A stretch of 64,000 bases of DNA from Lachnospiraceae bacterium (GTDB lineage Bacteria; Bacillota; Clostridia; Lachnospirales; Lachnospiraceae). Below the pieces are notes generated by a model. The model saw nothing but the letters and a program-made list of their open reading frames with translations. It did no database searches and was not told the origin of the DNA. Below, piece by piece: positions 34,190 to 42,132 of this stretch (position 1 is the stretch's first letter; every line of letters begins with the position of its first letter). The stretch spans positions 1 to 64,000 of the forward strand of contig CAJTEW010000009.1 in assembly GCA_910575605.1 (NCBI GenBank), in the 5' to 3' direction. A program made the translations under genes and the position numbers.

Positions 34190-34234
34190 AAAACCCTTGT
34201 AAGTGGTGTGAGAATGCCATTTGCAGGGGTTTTA
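34190..34234 (+). terminator. terminator after tsf (island side)
   Basis: AAAACCCTTG at 34190-34199 pairs with CAGGGGTTTT at 34224-34233 (one imperfect position), then TTTTATG. A second, better terminator follows the right copy of the repeat at 37630, consistent with this one having come with the island. Confidence 0.55.
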
Positions 34235-34368
34235 TGTATTTTCTATAATAGTAATTGGAAAGATGGGTACAGAGTCTGTCTACAAAAAATATTGCAATTT
34301 ACATATTTTTTGCATATAATAAGTAAAAAGAGATAAAGATAGAATTCAATTCGTGAGGAGGTGTTGAT

Positions 34369-34557
34369 ATGGCAACATCAAGTATACTTACTAATATAAA
34401 GATTACAGATCCTAAAAAGGTGGAAGATTTTGTAGAAGCATTAGATGTTTCAGCGCATGAACCAGAAAGGATACCTTCCAAACCCATTATTCCATTCGTT
34501 ACTAATATAGGAGAAATACGAAAGTTCATGGGAATGGAGAATAGAGAGAATGAATGA
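34369..34557 (+). CDS. small protein, probable antitoxin partner
   Basis: 62 residues: MATSSILTNIKITDPKKVED, then an acidic helix and a proline-rich stretch (ERIPSKPIIPFV), ending in GEIRKFMGMENRENE. I know this kind of short protein only as a partner encoded just ahead of a GNAT-like protein in Firmicutes. GAGGAGGTG precedes the ATG. It overlaps the next gene by 8 bases, the layout of a type II toxin-antitoxin pair. The antitoxin role is inferred from arrangement. Confidence 0.55.
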   Translation: MATSSILTNIKITDPKKVEDFVEALDVSAHEPERIPSKPIIPFVTNIGEIRKFMGMENRENE

Positions 34558-35146
34558 TTGTATAGCAGTAAATATTCAGGACATGCTTAAAGCAATCGGA
34601 GAGGAGAAATTATCAAAGCTTCTCTCCGATTTTTCGTGTCCTTTAAATAGGGAAGTGGAGGATTTTGTACGAAATAAATCCATTGATTTTGCACAAAGGA
34701 AACTTTCCATTACATATCTTGTTATGAAGAAAACGAATGAGGATAAAAACATTCTTGTGGGGATTTATACGTTATCTCATAAGGCTATCGAAATTACGAA
34801 TTCTAATATTAGTAATACAGCTCGTAAAAAGCTGTTGAGATATGCGACTTTGGACAAGGATACCAATAAATACAATATTTCTGCATTCCTTATTGCACAG
34901 TTCGGAAAGAACAATGCCGTACCGAAAAAATATTCGATTACTGGAAATGAATTGATGGATTTAACATTTGAGTTGTTGAAGCATGTTCAGTATTGTGTTG
35001 GTGGAGGTGTTGTGTATTTGGATTGTGAAAATGTGGTAAAAGTTCTTGATTTTTATCAAAATGGTTGTAACCGCTTTAAAATATTTGGAGAGAGGGAATC
35101 AGATGTAGATCAAAAAAGGTATTTGCAATTACTTCGATTTTTTTGA
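34550..35146 (+). CDS. GNAT-like protein, probable toxin of a toxin-antitoxin pair
   Basis: 198 residues. The N-terminal half is helical; the second half resembles an acetyltransferase fold, with TYLVMKK...ILVGIYTLSHKAIEI (beta strands), QFGKN and a C-terminal VVYLDCENVVKVLDFYQNGCNRFKIFGER that matches the V-L-D-C...FYEK-GF end of GNAT enzymes. GNAT toxins acetylate aminoacyl-tRNA. The central acetyl-CoA loop is poorly conserved, so catalysis is uncertain. It is co-encoded with the 62-residue protein and inside the tsf island. Confidence 0.6.
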   Translation: MNDCIAVNIQDMLKAIGEEKLSKLLSDFSCPLNREVEDFVRNKSIDFAQRKLSITYLVMKKTNEDKNILVGIYTLSHKAIEITNSNISNTARKKLLRYATLDKDTNKYNISAFLIAQFGKNNAVPKKYSITGNELMDLTFELLKHVQYCVGGGVVYLDCENVVKVLDFYQNGCNRFKIFGERESDVDQKRYLQLLRFF

Positions 35147-35284
35147 AGAATGTAATATTAGGTTTTGATAATATGTAGAATAGGAAAAAAAGATTATAAA
35201 CAACCCTTTATTGATTATTAGATACTGAAATTGCCTAAAGAGAATTATTTTTTAAAAACACATCATAATAATAGGAGAACGAAA

Positions 35285-37294
35285 ATGGAAAATTATTTGG
35301 AGAAATGGAATCCTTTGGAAATAATAAGTATGAATGCAGAAGAAAATTATAGAAAACTTGCTATAAGTAGTACGAAACAACAAATACGAAATATTTTGAA
35401 ATCATATGTTGGGTATTATGATCCTTTTTGTGAATTGCTACAGAATGCAATGGATGCGACAGATAGAATGGCACATATTGTAAAGAACGAATATAGAAAA
35501 AAACTAAAAATATATATAGACTTATCAGAAAACAGTATTTATGTAGCAGATAATGGAATAGGATTTGAAAAAGAACAGTTCCGTGCTTTTTTGTCTCCAA
35601 ATGTTTCTTATAAGACAGATGGACACACAAGAGGAAATAAAGGTGTAGGAACAACATATTTAGCATATGGTTTTTGTAAAATGCAGATGTATACTAAAAC
35701 GCCATCTTTTAAGCAGTATGCTGAAATAAATAATGCCAAGAAGTGGATAGATGACAAAACAGGAGATGTAGATATGCCATTTGTTGAGTGTAAGGATGGT
35801 GAAGATAAAGCATTTCCATTTGATCAAGGAACGTCTTTTAAATTATTTTTTAAAGATGAAAACGGTAATAAAATCAAGGATTTAGCCTGGATAGGAGTTA
35901 ATACGGCAGAGAGCTGGAATTATGTGTTATTAACGAATACACCTTTAGGACATTTGACTATAGATGGAAGTGATTCAAAAGTATTTTATGATTTATGTGT
36001 AAAAGACATAAGAGGAAAGACAACGAGAATAGAGAATAATCATGCAGAATTTTTTTATCCACATATGTTTATGAAACATACATCTATTAATATTGAAGAT
36101 GTTATTGCATGGCAAAAAGCAGAAATAGAAAAAGGAAGAGATGGGACAAATATTCCTCAGAGATTTAATAAAAAACTAGGTCTTTATAGATTTTTTCAAA
36201 CAAATGATATAATAAAATTGGCAGAACGGTCAAAAACGTTGTCTTCTGACGAAATTCAAATGTTAGAGGATTATAATATTATGGCATATGGATTTTTTTG
36301 TAATTCAGTGGACAGATGGTCAGATATTAATGAAAAATTTATTAAAGCTAGGAAAGGAGCAAATTGTGTATCTTATGGGTTACAATTAGCTACAGATCAT
36401 ATGATCCAAGGTTCGGCATTGCAAATTCCATTAACTTCAAGCATTGGGCATCAAAAACAATCTCAAGTTATAGTGCATTTTGAAGGGGCTGAACCAGATT
36501 TAGGAAGAAAAGGATTTCAGCCAGAATTAAAAGTGCTGTCAGAAAAAATTTCTACTATGATTGTAAGCTTGGGATTAAGTGGTTGGAAACGGCTTCTATC
36601 TGCCGATGGAAAATATAATCGTAGAGATAACGATGCTAAACAGCTACATGATTATATAAGGGAAATAGAAAATCATGAGCAAGAGAATCCTTTACTTATT
36701 AAAAATCAAGTATTCTTTTTACCTACTAAAAAGATTTCTATGACATCAACTCCGATAAGTGAACAGGATGTAGTGGTTCTATTTAATCAATTATTGGCGG
36801 GTGGTGTGATACGTTCAATTGAGTTAATGGCAGCAAGCACATTTGTGAAATATGATGGCGTTTTTAGAATACGTGTTTTAGAACCAATGGAAAATCATTA
36901 TTTTAATGAAATAAGTAATCCTTTAGGAGTGGAACCAGAAGCCATTATTGAATCCGGGATACAAACAGCCCCTGGTTTTCTTGAATACAAATTTAGTTTT
37001 GATGCACTTATACAGGATTTTGACAATGAGGATAAGCATCCAAAGGATTTGGGTTTAGTTGTAGTGTGGACAATGGGAAAAGGAAGATGGAAAGAGAGAT
37101 TTCAGACAATATCTTATTTGCTGCCTGATTATAGAGATAGGCGACCGTATCATGGTATTACCCATGAAATGTTTGATAGCATGTCTTCTAATCAGAGAGT
37201 TTTTTATTGTATCGTGTTGGAAGAACTTATTGAATATTTAAATGATCCTAACAAATATTATGATAAGTTTGGAAGTCAGTATAGTGAGGACTAA
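35285..37294 (+). CDS. GHKL (Hsp90-like) ATPase of the tsf island
   Basis: 669 residues. The Bergerat fold is plain: N-box ELLQNAMDATDR at 50-61, G1 VADNGIGF at 87-94, G2 GNKGVGTTY at 117-125. The remaining 500 residues match no domain I can name; the C-terminus is rich in aromatic and acidic residues. ATG 35285 follows AATAGGAGAA; a TTG at 35231 gives a longer but SD-less frame. Coding is strikingly AT-rich compared with tsf. GHKL ATPases of this size occur in anti-phage and MORC-like systems, so defence is the leading guess; chaperone or topology roles are alternatives. Confidence 0.75.
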   Translation: MENYLEKWNPLEIISMNAEENYRKLAISSTKQQIRNILKSYVGYYDPFCELLQNAMDATDRMAHIVKNEYRKKLKIYIDLSENSIYVADNGIGFEKEQFRAFLSPNVSYKTDGHTRGNKGVGTTYLAYGFCKMQMYTKTPSFKQYAEINNAKKWIDDKTGDVDMPFVECKDGEDKAFPFDQGTSFKLFFKDENGNKIKDLAWIGVNTAESWNYVLLTNTPLGHLTIDGSDSKVFYDLCVKDIRGKTTRIENNHAEFFYPHMFMKHTSINIEDVIAWQKAEIEKGRDGTNIPQRFNKKLGLYRFFQTNDIIKLAERSKTLSSDEIQMLEDYNIMAYGFFCNSVDRWSDINEKFIKARKGANCVSYGLQLATDHMIQGSALQIPLTSSIGHQKQSQVIVHFEGAEPDLGRKGFQPELKVLSEKISTMIVSLGLSGWKRLLSADGKYNRRDNDAKQLHDYIREIENHEQENPLLIKNQVFFLPTKKISMTSTPISEQDVVVLFNQLLAGGVIRSIELMAASTFVKYDGVFRIRVLEPMENHYFNEISNPLGVEPEAIIESGIQTAPGFLEYKFSFDALIQDFDNEDKHPKDLGLVVVWTMGKGRWKERFQTISYLLPDYRDRRPYHGITHEMFDSMSSNQRVFYCIVLEELIEYLNDPNKYYDKFGSQYSED

Positions 37295-37351
37295 TGAAAA
37301 AATTTTTTTGATGTCTCTTAAATATCTGCTTAGAAATTAAATTGAGTAAGA

Positions 37352-37479
37352 GTTGGGGGAAGAATCCTATCCCCCAAATTCCCCCAAATGGAGAATGGCT
37401 ATCCCCCAAATTTGAAAAGTCAGAAATCGGAATTTTTATAAAGCAAAATGAATTTTCCCCCAAAATAAAATTTGGGGGA
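37352..37479. repeat. cluster of CCCCCAAAT short repeats in both orientations
   Basis: TCCCCCAAAT-type 10-mers occur at about 37370, 37380, 37402 and 37455, and inverted as ATTTGGGGGA at about 37470, with a partial copy near 37354. More copies lie at 37727 and 37743, beyond the right att-like repeat. Spacing is irregular, so this is not CRISPR. Such iterons near an element end can be recombinase or replication-protein sites. Confidence 0.55.
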
Positions 37480-37542
37480 TACGGTTGAAAAGCCGCTGGC
37501 TTAGAGCAGTCAAAAATCACAGCAAAGCCAGTAAAATACATA

Positions 37543-37566
37543 GTTCTGGGGATATGCGACCAGAAC
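37543..37566 (+). repeat. 7-bp inverted repeat near the island end
   Basis: GTTCTGG at 37543-37549 and CCAGAAC at 37560-37566 are reverse complements around a 10-base spacer, 25 bases before the right copy of the att-like repeat. CTGGCTT/AAGCCAG-type pairing is found just upstream as well (about 37497-37530). Possible recombination directionality or excisionase sites. Confidence 0.35.
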
Positions 37567-37590
37567 ACAAAAAGAGGAAAGTTCGCAAAA

Positions 37591-37606
37591 CAGATGAATC
37601 AGTAAA
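37591..37606 (+). repeat. att-like direct repeat, right copy
   Basis: CAGATGAATCAGTAAA, identical to the tsf 3' end. It is followed 24 bases later by a strong terminator that is probably the original tsf terminator, displaced by the island. Confidence 0.65.
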
Positions 37607-37629
37607 CTTCTGAGAAAAATTGATTTACG

Positions 37630-37672
37630 AACCCCTGAAAATCCCATAGAATGGGCTCTTCAGGGGTTTTTT
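37630..37672 (+). terminator. strong terminator, probably the ancestral tsf terminator
   Basis: AACCCCTGAA and TTCAGGGGTT pair, with an inner CCCAT-AGA-ATGGG hairpin, followed by TTTT. No gene precedes it locally; its distance from the repeated tsf 3' end (24 bases) is what a tsf terminator would have. Confidence 0.75.
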
Positions 37673-37854
37673 GCGTTCTTGGGAGAGGTTCATAAATTAT
37701 TTAAATTACCGTATTCTCAGTACCAATTTGGGGGAAGGGGTATCCCCAAATGTATTGCAATGTGTCCGCCTTATTCCTTTATATGATTGTCATACAAGTT
37801 TACTCTTTCCCTGACCGCTTATAAAGACAAATTCAAGGACAAAAAAAGCTGATA

Positions 37855-38200
37855 ACAAGTATTTATGATGAAAGCAACGGTTTTTAGTATGAGATGCAAG
37901 GGGATTATTATATTTCTTGTCTTACTTTACCAGACGAAAATACACAACCTATTGGTTTATGGAGACAGCCACATTTGCGGTATCTGAAAAAATATCGCAG
38001 AAATACATATACAACGCTACTTACAAGCGGCAGGCTGAACGCTTACCTGATATGGATAAACAGGCGCAGGAGCGCATGGAAAGGCTTATAGAGCAGATGA
38101 AACAAGTACAAGATATCACGGAAACAGCTGAAGTCAGAAAATGGATACAGAGAATAAATGACATACGAGCATGTGCAAAGGAGAGTATAGTTATTTCCAT
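37855..38200 (+). pseudogene. TnpV transposon-encoded protein, decayed
   Basis: Frame 1 gives SIYDESNGF, a stop, then YEMQGDYYISCLTLPDE and IGLWRQPHLRYLKKYRRNTY with LLTSGRLNAYL. Near 38045 the match moves to another frame, DMDKQAQERMERLIEQMKQV and RINDIRACAKE. Together these follow the TnpV protein of mobilizable transposons from start to end. At least one nonsense change and one frameshift make it non-functional. It marks the left part of a second imported block. Confidence 0.75.
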
Positions 38201-38241
38201 TGTCTACTTAAAAGGTATCGTATTAAAATCGCTGCCTCCTA

Positions 38242-38298
38242 TTGACTTTTCAGTAATTCTGATTATAATAAATCATATGATGTAAAACATATGATTTA
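38242..38298 (+). promoter_or_regulatory. promoter and TetR operator
   Basis: TTGACT at 38242-38247 and TATAAT at 38264-38269 are 16 bases apart. Overlapping the end of the -10, TAAATCATATG (38269-38279) and CATATGATTTA (38288-38298) form an 11-bp-arm palindrome with an 8-base centre, placed to block initiation. This fits autoregulation by the TetR-type protein encoded next. Confidence 0.75.
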
Positions 38299-38320
38299 GA
38301 AAGAGAGGAGGAATCAGGAT

Positions 38321-38902
38321 ATGCCGCCAAAAGCAAAATTCACAAGAGATGAAATTATTGAAGCTGCATTAAATATTGTCAAAATAGATGGATTTGAAAC
38401 CTTAACTTCCAGAGCCTTAGGGATATACCTCGGCAGTTCAGCGAGACCGATTTTTACTGTATTCAAAAATATGGAAGAAGTTCAGCAGGCTATGATTGAG
38501 GCTGCTAAAACTTTGTATAAAGAATATGTCGATAAAGGTTTAGCAGCGGTGCACCCTTTCAAGGGCGTAGGTTCGCAATATATTCTCTTTTCTATTAATG
38601 AGCCAAAACTTTTTCAGCTCCTCTTTATGACGGAGCAAAAACAAATTCCCGACTTATCAGGTGTGCTTCCGCTGATAGATGAAAGTTATGAGCAAATACT
38701 ATTGTCAATTCAAGATGATTACAAAATTTGCAAGTCATCTGCGAAAAAGCTATATCATCATCTTTGGATATATACACACGGAATTGCATCGCTTTGTGCC
38801 ACAAAAATGTGCCGCTTTACAGACGAAGAAATTAGTACAATGATTACTGAGGTATGTATGAGCATTTTGAAAAAGATAAAGGAGGAAGAAAATAATGATT
38901 AA
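38321..38902 (+). CDS. TetR/AcrR family regulator of the adjacent ABC transporter
   Basis: 193 residues. The N-terminal HTH (FTRDEIIEAALNIVKIDGFETLTSRALGIYLG) is followed by a helical ligand-binding domain of the sort used by drug sensors (EPKLFQLLFMTEQ). AGGAGGAATCAGG precedes ATG 38321. It overlaps the ABC ATPase gene by 8 bases and has a fitting operator upstream, so it likely represses the whole three-gene operon until the exporter's substrate binds. Confidence 0.9.
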   Translation: MPPKAKFTRDEIIEAALNIVKIDGFETLTSRALGIYLGSSARPIFTVFKNMEEVQQAMIEAAKTLYKEYVDKGLAAVHPFKGVGSQYILFSINEPKLFQLLFMTEQKQIPDLSGVLPLIDESYEQILLSIQDDYKICKSSAKKLYHHLWIYTHGIASLCATKMCRFTDEEISTMITEVCMSILKKIKEEENND

Positions 38903-39587
38903 AGTGAGAGATATCCTAAAATCATACGGAAACGGAGAAAGTCGATTTCAAGTATTAAAGGGTGTTAGTCTTGATATTGAGGATAATGATTTTGTGGTTA
39001 TTCTCGGTGCGTCAGGTTCGGGCAAGTCAACTTTTTTGAATGTAATTTCAGGTCTTGAACGCCCTGACAGCGGTAAAGTGTTTTATGACGGAAAGGATAT
39101 TACAGCACTTTCTGATAATGAAGTGACTTTATTTCGCAAGGCTAATGTTGGATTTATTTTTCAGCAGTATTATTTGCTGCCCAATATGAACGTCGATAAA
39201 AATGTGAAAATGGGTGCTGACTTAGCAGATAACAAAGATTATAAAACCGTCATTGAGGCAGTTGGCCTGGGAGAAAAACTCCATAAATATCCAAGCGAAC
39301 TTTCGGGTGGCGAACAGCAAAGAGTATCTATTGCAAGAGCTTTGGCAAAAAGACCGAGAATTTTATTTCTTGACGAACCGACAGGAGCATTAGACGAAGA
39401 AACCGGACGGCAGGTTCTTGATTATATCTGTAAACTTCAAAAGGAATATGATTTTACAATCATATTGGTAACACACAATCTGAATATTGCGGAAATGGCT
39501 AACACAGTTATAAAAATGAACAGCGGAAAAATATCTGAAATTTATACAAATGAAACGAAAAAGACCGCTTATGAGATTGGGTGGTGA
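38895..39587 (+). CDS. ABC transporter ATP-binding protein (MacB/LolD-type)
   Basis: 230 residues. Walker A GASGSGKST near 37-45, Q-loop FQQYYLL, signature LSGGEQQRVSIARAL, Walker B ILFLDEPTGALDE and the H-loop VTHN are complete. It belongs to the MacB/FtsE/LolD class, which pairs with FtsX-like permeases that work by mechanotransmission and not by classic import. It is translated between the TetR gene and the permease with tight junctions. Confidence 0.93.
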   Translation: MIKVRDILKSYGNGESRFQVLKGVSLDIEDNDFVVILGASGSGKSTFLNVISGLERPDSGKVFYDGKDITALSDNEVTLFRKANVGFIFQQYYLLPNMNVDKNVKMGADLADNKDYKTVIEAVGLGEKLHKYPSELSGGEQQRVSIARALAKRPRILFLDEPTGALDEETGRQVLDYICKLQKEYDFTIILVTHNLNIAEMANTVIKMNSGKISEIYTNETKKTAYEIGW

Positions 39588-39591
39588 TGGT

Positions 39592-40740
39592 ATGATTGTT
39601 GGAATAAAAAATGCTTCAAAACTCATCGTCATTTCCATTATTGCTTGTTGTGCTGTACTTGTATGTACAATGTTCCTAAATTTTTATTTTGATGTTCGGT
39701 TAATTGAGAGTGAAATAACATCTGAATTGTCAATGGTTTTTTATAATGCTCAGGTTTCTACCGCAAAAGTCGTTTGCTTTGTAAGCGGCGGATGCCTGCT
39801 TTTAACTGCGGTTGTTATGTTGTTGTTTTATATTAAGCATTATATTGACACACATAAGAAGGAACTTGGGATATTAAAGGCATTGGGATATTCAAATATC
39901 AAAATTGCAAAAAGCTTTTGGGCATTCGGAATTAGTACTTTTATCGGAACTGCAATTGGATATGCAGGAGCATTTTTTATAATGCCGTGGTTTTACGAAC
40001 TGCAAAATGAAGATAAAATGCTTCCTGAGATAACTCTAAATTTTCATCCAAGCATTTTGTTTTATTTCGTGGTATTGCCGACTGTGTGTTTTTCGGCGCT
40101 TTCGGTCTATTACGCTTGGTACAAATTAAAAAAGCCTGTGTTGCTGCTTTTGAAAGACAACCTGCAGGTTGTTTCTAAACCGCCCAAGCACAGAACTGAA
40201 AAAAACAGAGAACTTTCATTTATAGAGGATTTAAAAAGGAGTACCTTGAAATCTAAAAAGACACTTGTATTTTTCATTGTTTTTGCTTCGTTTTGTTTTT
40301 CAGCTATGACACAAATGTCGTTTAGTATGAAAGATTTATCAAGTGAAATGATGGGTGTGATGATGTTGGTCATCGGACTTGTATTAGCGTTTACAACTTT
40401 GTTTCTTGCCATAACTACAGTGATAAACGGAAATACAAAAACAATTGCTATGATGAGGGTATTCGGTTATTCGCAGAAAGAATGCTGCAGGGCAATTCTC
40501 GGCGGATACAGACCGCTGTCTTATATTGGTTTTATAATCGGAACAGTATATCAGTACGGATTACTGCGGCTTATGGTGGATATTGTATTTAAAGATATGG
40601 AGAGCGTACCTGCATATAAATTTGATGTTTCCGTTATGCCTATTTCACTCATCGCTTTTATTGCGATTTATGAAATATTGATGTATATATATTCCGAAAA
40701 AATTAAGAAGATTTCTATCAAGGAAATTATGATTGAGTAA
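39592..40740 (+). CDS. FtsX-like ABC permease
   Basis: 382 residues, starting at ATG 39592 behind GGGTGGTGA (the frame is open from 39550 inside the ATPase gene). An N-terminal helix is followed, after an unusually small loop, by the FtsX core DTHKKELGILKALGYSNIKI with helices, and a second KTIAMMRVFGYSQKE core repeat, ending in helices at about 310-370. The two core repeats match the FtsX/MacB membrane domains. The large extracytoplasmic domain of MacB is not present, so the substrate is probably a small peptide or drug. Confidence 0.85.
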   Translation: MIVGIKNASKLIVISIIACCAVLVCTMFLNFYFDVRLIESEITSELSMVFYNAQVSTAKVVCFVSGGCLLLTAVVMLLFYIKHYIDTHKKELGILKALGYSNIKIAKSFWAFGISTFIGTAIGYAGAFFIMPWFYELQNEDKMLPEITLNFHPSILFYFVVLPTVCFSALSVYYAWYKLKKPVLLLLKDNLQVVSKPPKHRTEKNRELSFIEDLKRSTLKSKKTLVFFIVFASFCFSAMTQMSFSMKDLSSEMMGVMMLVIGLVLAFTTLFLAITTVINGNTKTIAMMRVFGYSQKECCRAILGGYRPLSYIGFIIGTVYQYGLLRLMVDIVFKDMESVPAYKFDVSVMPISLIAFIAIYEILMYIYSEKIKKISIKEIMIE

Positions 40741-40752
40741 CAGGGAGAAATG

Positions 40753-40905
40753 TATGCAAACAAAATGAATACTCTGTCCTGTCTGCGGAAATAAAATCCG
40801 AACAATGATACAGGAAATACCGAACTAAAAATTTTCCTTCTGTAATGTTCGAAGTGTAAGAAAGATACAATCATGTTCAGGATATGAAAATCACGCTTGT
40901 AGTCA
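40753..40905 (+). pseudogene. cysteine-rich KTR-type protein remnant
   Basis: Pieces in two frames, MYANKMNTL with CPVCGNKIRTMIQE, then TELKIFLL, a stop and CSKCKKDTI, resemble the small zinc-ribbon KTR proteins common on Firmicutes mobile elements. At least one frameshift and one stop are present. It supports the view that the exporter operon came in on a mobile element. Confidence 0.5.
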
Positions 40906-40923
40906 GTAAATGATTATGTATGT

Positions 40924-40957
40924 CGCCGCTATGGATAATAACATAACGGCGGTTTTT
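40924..40957 (+). terminator. terminator after the exporter block
   Basis: CGCCG plus TATG pair with CATA plus CGGCG around ATAATAA-type loop sequence, followed by GTTTTT. It ends transcription from the ABC exporter operon and KTR remnant. Confidence 0.65.
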
Positions 40958-40964
40958 CTATGCC

Positions 40965-41159
40965 CTATCGGCTATCTCTGTCAAAGGATTTCTTTTTCTG
41001 CTTTTGGAGCGATTCCTGCTTATTCGTTTCTGTATCATCCACTTCAATCTCTGCGGCTTTTGTAATCTATTCTTCTTTCGTCGGCAAGGTAGAATTGCCC
41101 GACGCATAAAGCCCGACCTGTCCGCAGTCAGCCGGATAGGGAACGGCAAAATTTTTTAC
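40965..41159 (-). pseudogene. C-terminal remnant of a conjugative-element protein (tentative)
   Basis: A continuous minus-strand frame with one internal stop reads VKNFAVPYPADCGQVGLYAS then GNSTLPTKEE, stop, ITKAAEIEVDDTETNKQES and QKQKKKSFDRDSR. I recognise the style as the tail of large unannotated proteins on conjugative transposons, but cannot name the family. The internal stop and missing N-terminus show decay. From here to 41297 nothing else is seen. Confidence 0.35.
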
Positions 41160-41297
41160 ATTTCTTTTACTTCTTTATCTTACATGAGCAAATGGCGTTG
41201 GAATGTCATTTACAGAGGTTTTTGCATTTCCTATGTTAAGACTAAAAAGAGCAGATTTGGGATAAAAATGTCTATTATAGCTTATTATATAATATCC

Positions 41298-41972
41298 TTA
41301 TATTATATAACGGCTATAGGCTACCTGTCTGATAAAAACATTCCTCTTATCCTCTGTGTAAACAAGCCGCCGGGTTGCGATATCTAGTACATGGGGATCA
41401 GAAGTCGCAACAACCTCTGTCTCAATTTCAATAATGCAGTCGTCTGTTTTTGTGCCCACAATGGAAACAGTAAGATAATCATCTGTACAGGTAACATCTA
41501 ACCGGACTGGGCAGGAATAGGTATTTTTAATGCGCAAATCGAGAGAACCCCATGCAACAGCAGCGTCCATGCCTGCATCAATATAGCTGGAGATATAATC
41601 ATGATTCCAATGCTCAAGGATATCTAAGTTTGTATAAAGAGCGGCAGCAAAAATGGTGGAGGATACCTGGCAGATGCCGCCTCCATATGCCTGGATGATT
41701 TCTCCGTTGTAGATAGCGTCAGCAGTCTTAAAACCTGCCGAAGCAGTTTGTTCGCCTACAGTATCATTAAAAGAAAATACAGAACCGCTGGGAATGATGA
41801 TACCATCACATTTTTCAGCGGCAAGTTTTATATTTGTGACACAGTTATCAGTTCCGCTGACAGGTGTGGTATAAGTACTTAATATATCGATAAACAGCGG
41901 AGCACTTAAATAAAAGTCCTTTGTGGAAAGCAGAAGGACTCCCGCTGAGATTAATGCTACAAAGCGGCTCAT
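41298..41972 (-). CDS. VanW family protein
   Basis: 224 residues. After an N-terminal hydrophobic anchor (ISAGVLLL) the VanW domain reads NIKLAAEKCDGIIIPSGSVFSFND, TADAIYNGEIIQAYGGGICQVSST and NHDYISSYIDAGMDAAVAWG. VanW domains occur in glycopeptide-resistance clusters but mostly in unlinked envelope proteins of Clostridia; function unknown. It lacks the YoaR-type N-terminal domains of longer homologues. Transcribed away from the AlbA-type gene. Confidence 0.88.
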   Translation of the reverse strand: MSRFVALISAGVLLLSTKDFYLSAPLFIDILSTYTTPVSGTDNCVTNIKLAAEKCDGIIIPSGSVFSFNDTVGEQTASAGFKTADAIYNGEIIQAYGGGICQVSSTIFAAALYTNLDILEHWNHDYISSYIDAGMDAAVAWGSLDLRIKNTYSCPVRLDVTCTDDYLTVSIVGTKTDDCIIEIETEVVATSDPHVLDIATRRLVYTEDKRNVFIRQVAYSRYII

Positions 41973-42132
41973 AATAGTACAGTTCCTTTCAGGTTTTGAA
42001 ATTTCCCCTTTACAATAGTTCTTATTATCTATGATTTGTAGAAAAATATCAAGTAATTTGCAAACTAATAGTAAAAATGATATAATAATTTGGAATTCTT
42101 TTGTTACAATTTAAGAGGAAAGGAAGAAAGGC

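Noticed and set aside
37350-37480. Possible CRISPR array
   Set aside because: The CCCCCAAAT units are only about 10 bases, irregularly spaced and found in both orientations; no cas gene is near.
40958-41149. 63-residue minus-strand frame starting MPFPIRLTADRS as a gene
   Set aside because: The neighbouring frame reads a more protein-like sequence with one internal stop, so this is the shadow of a decayed gene.
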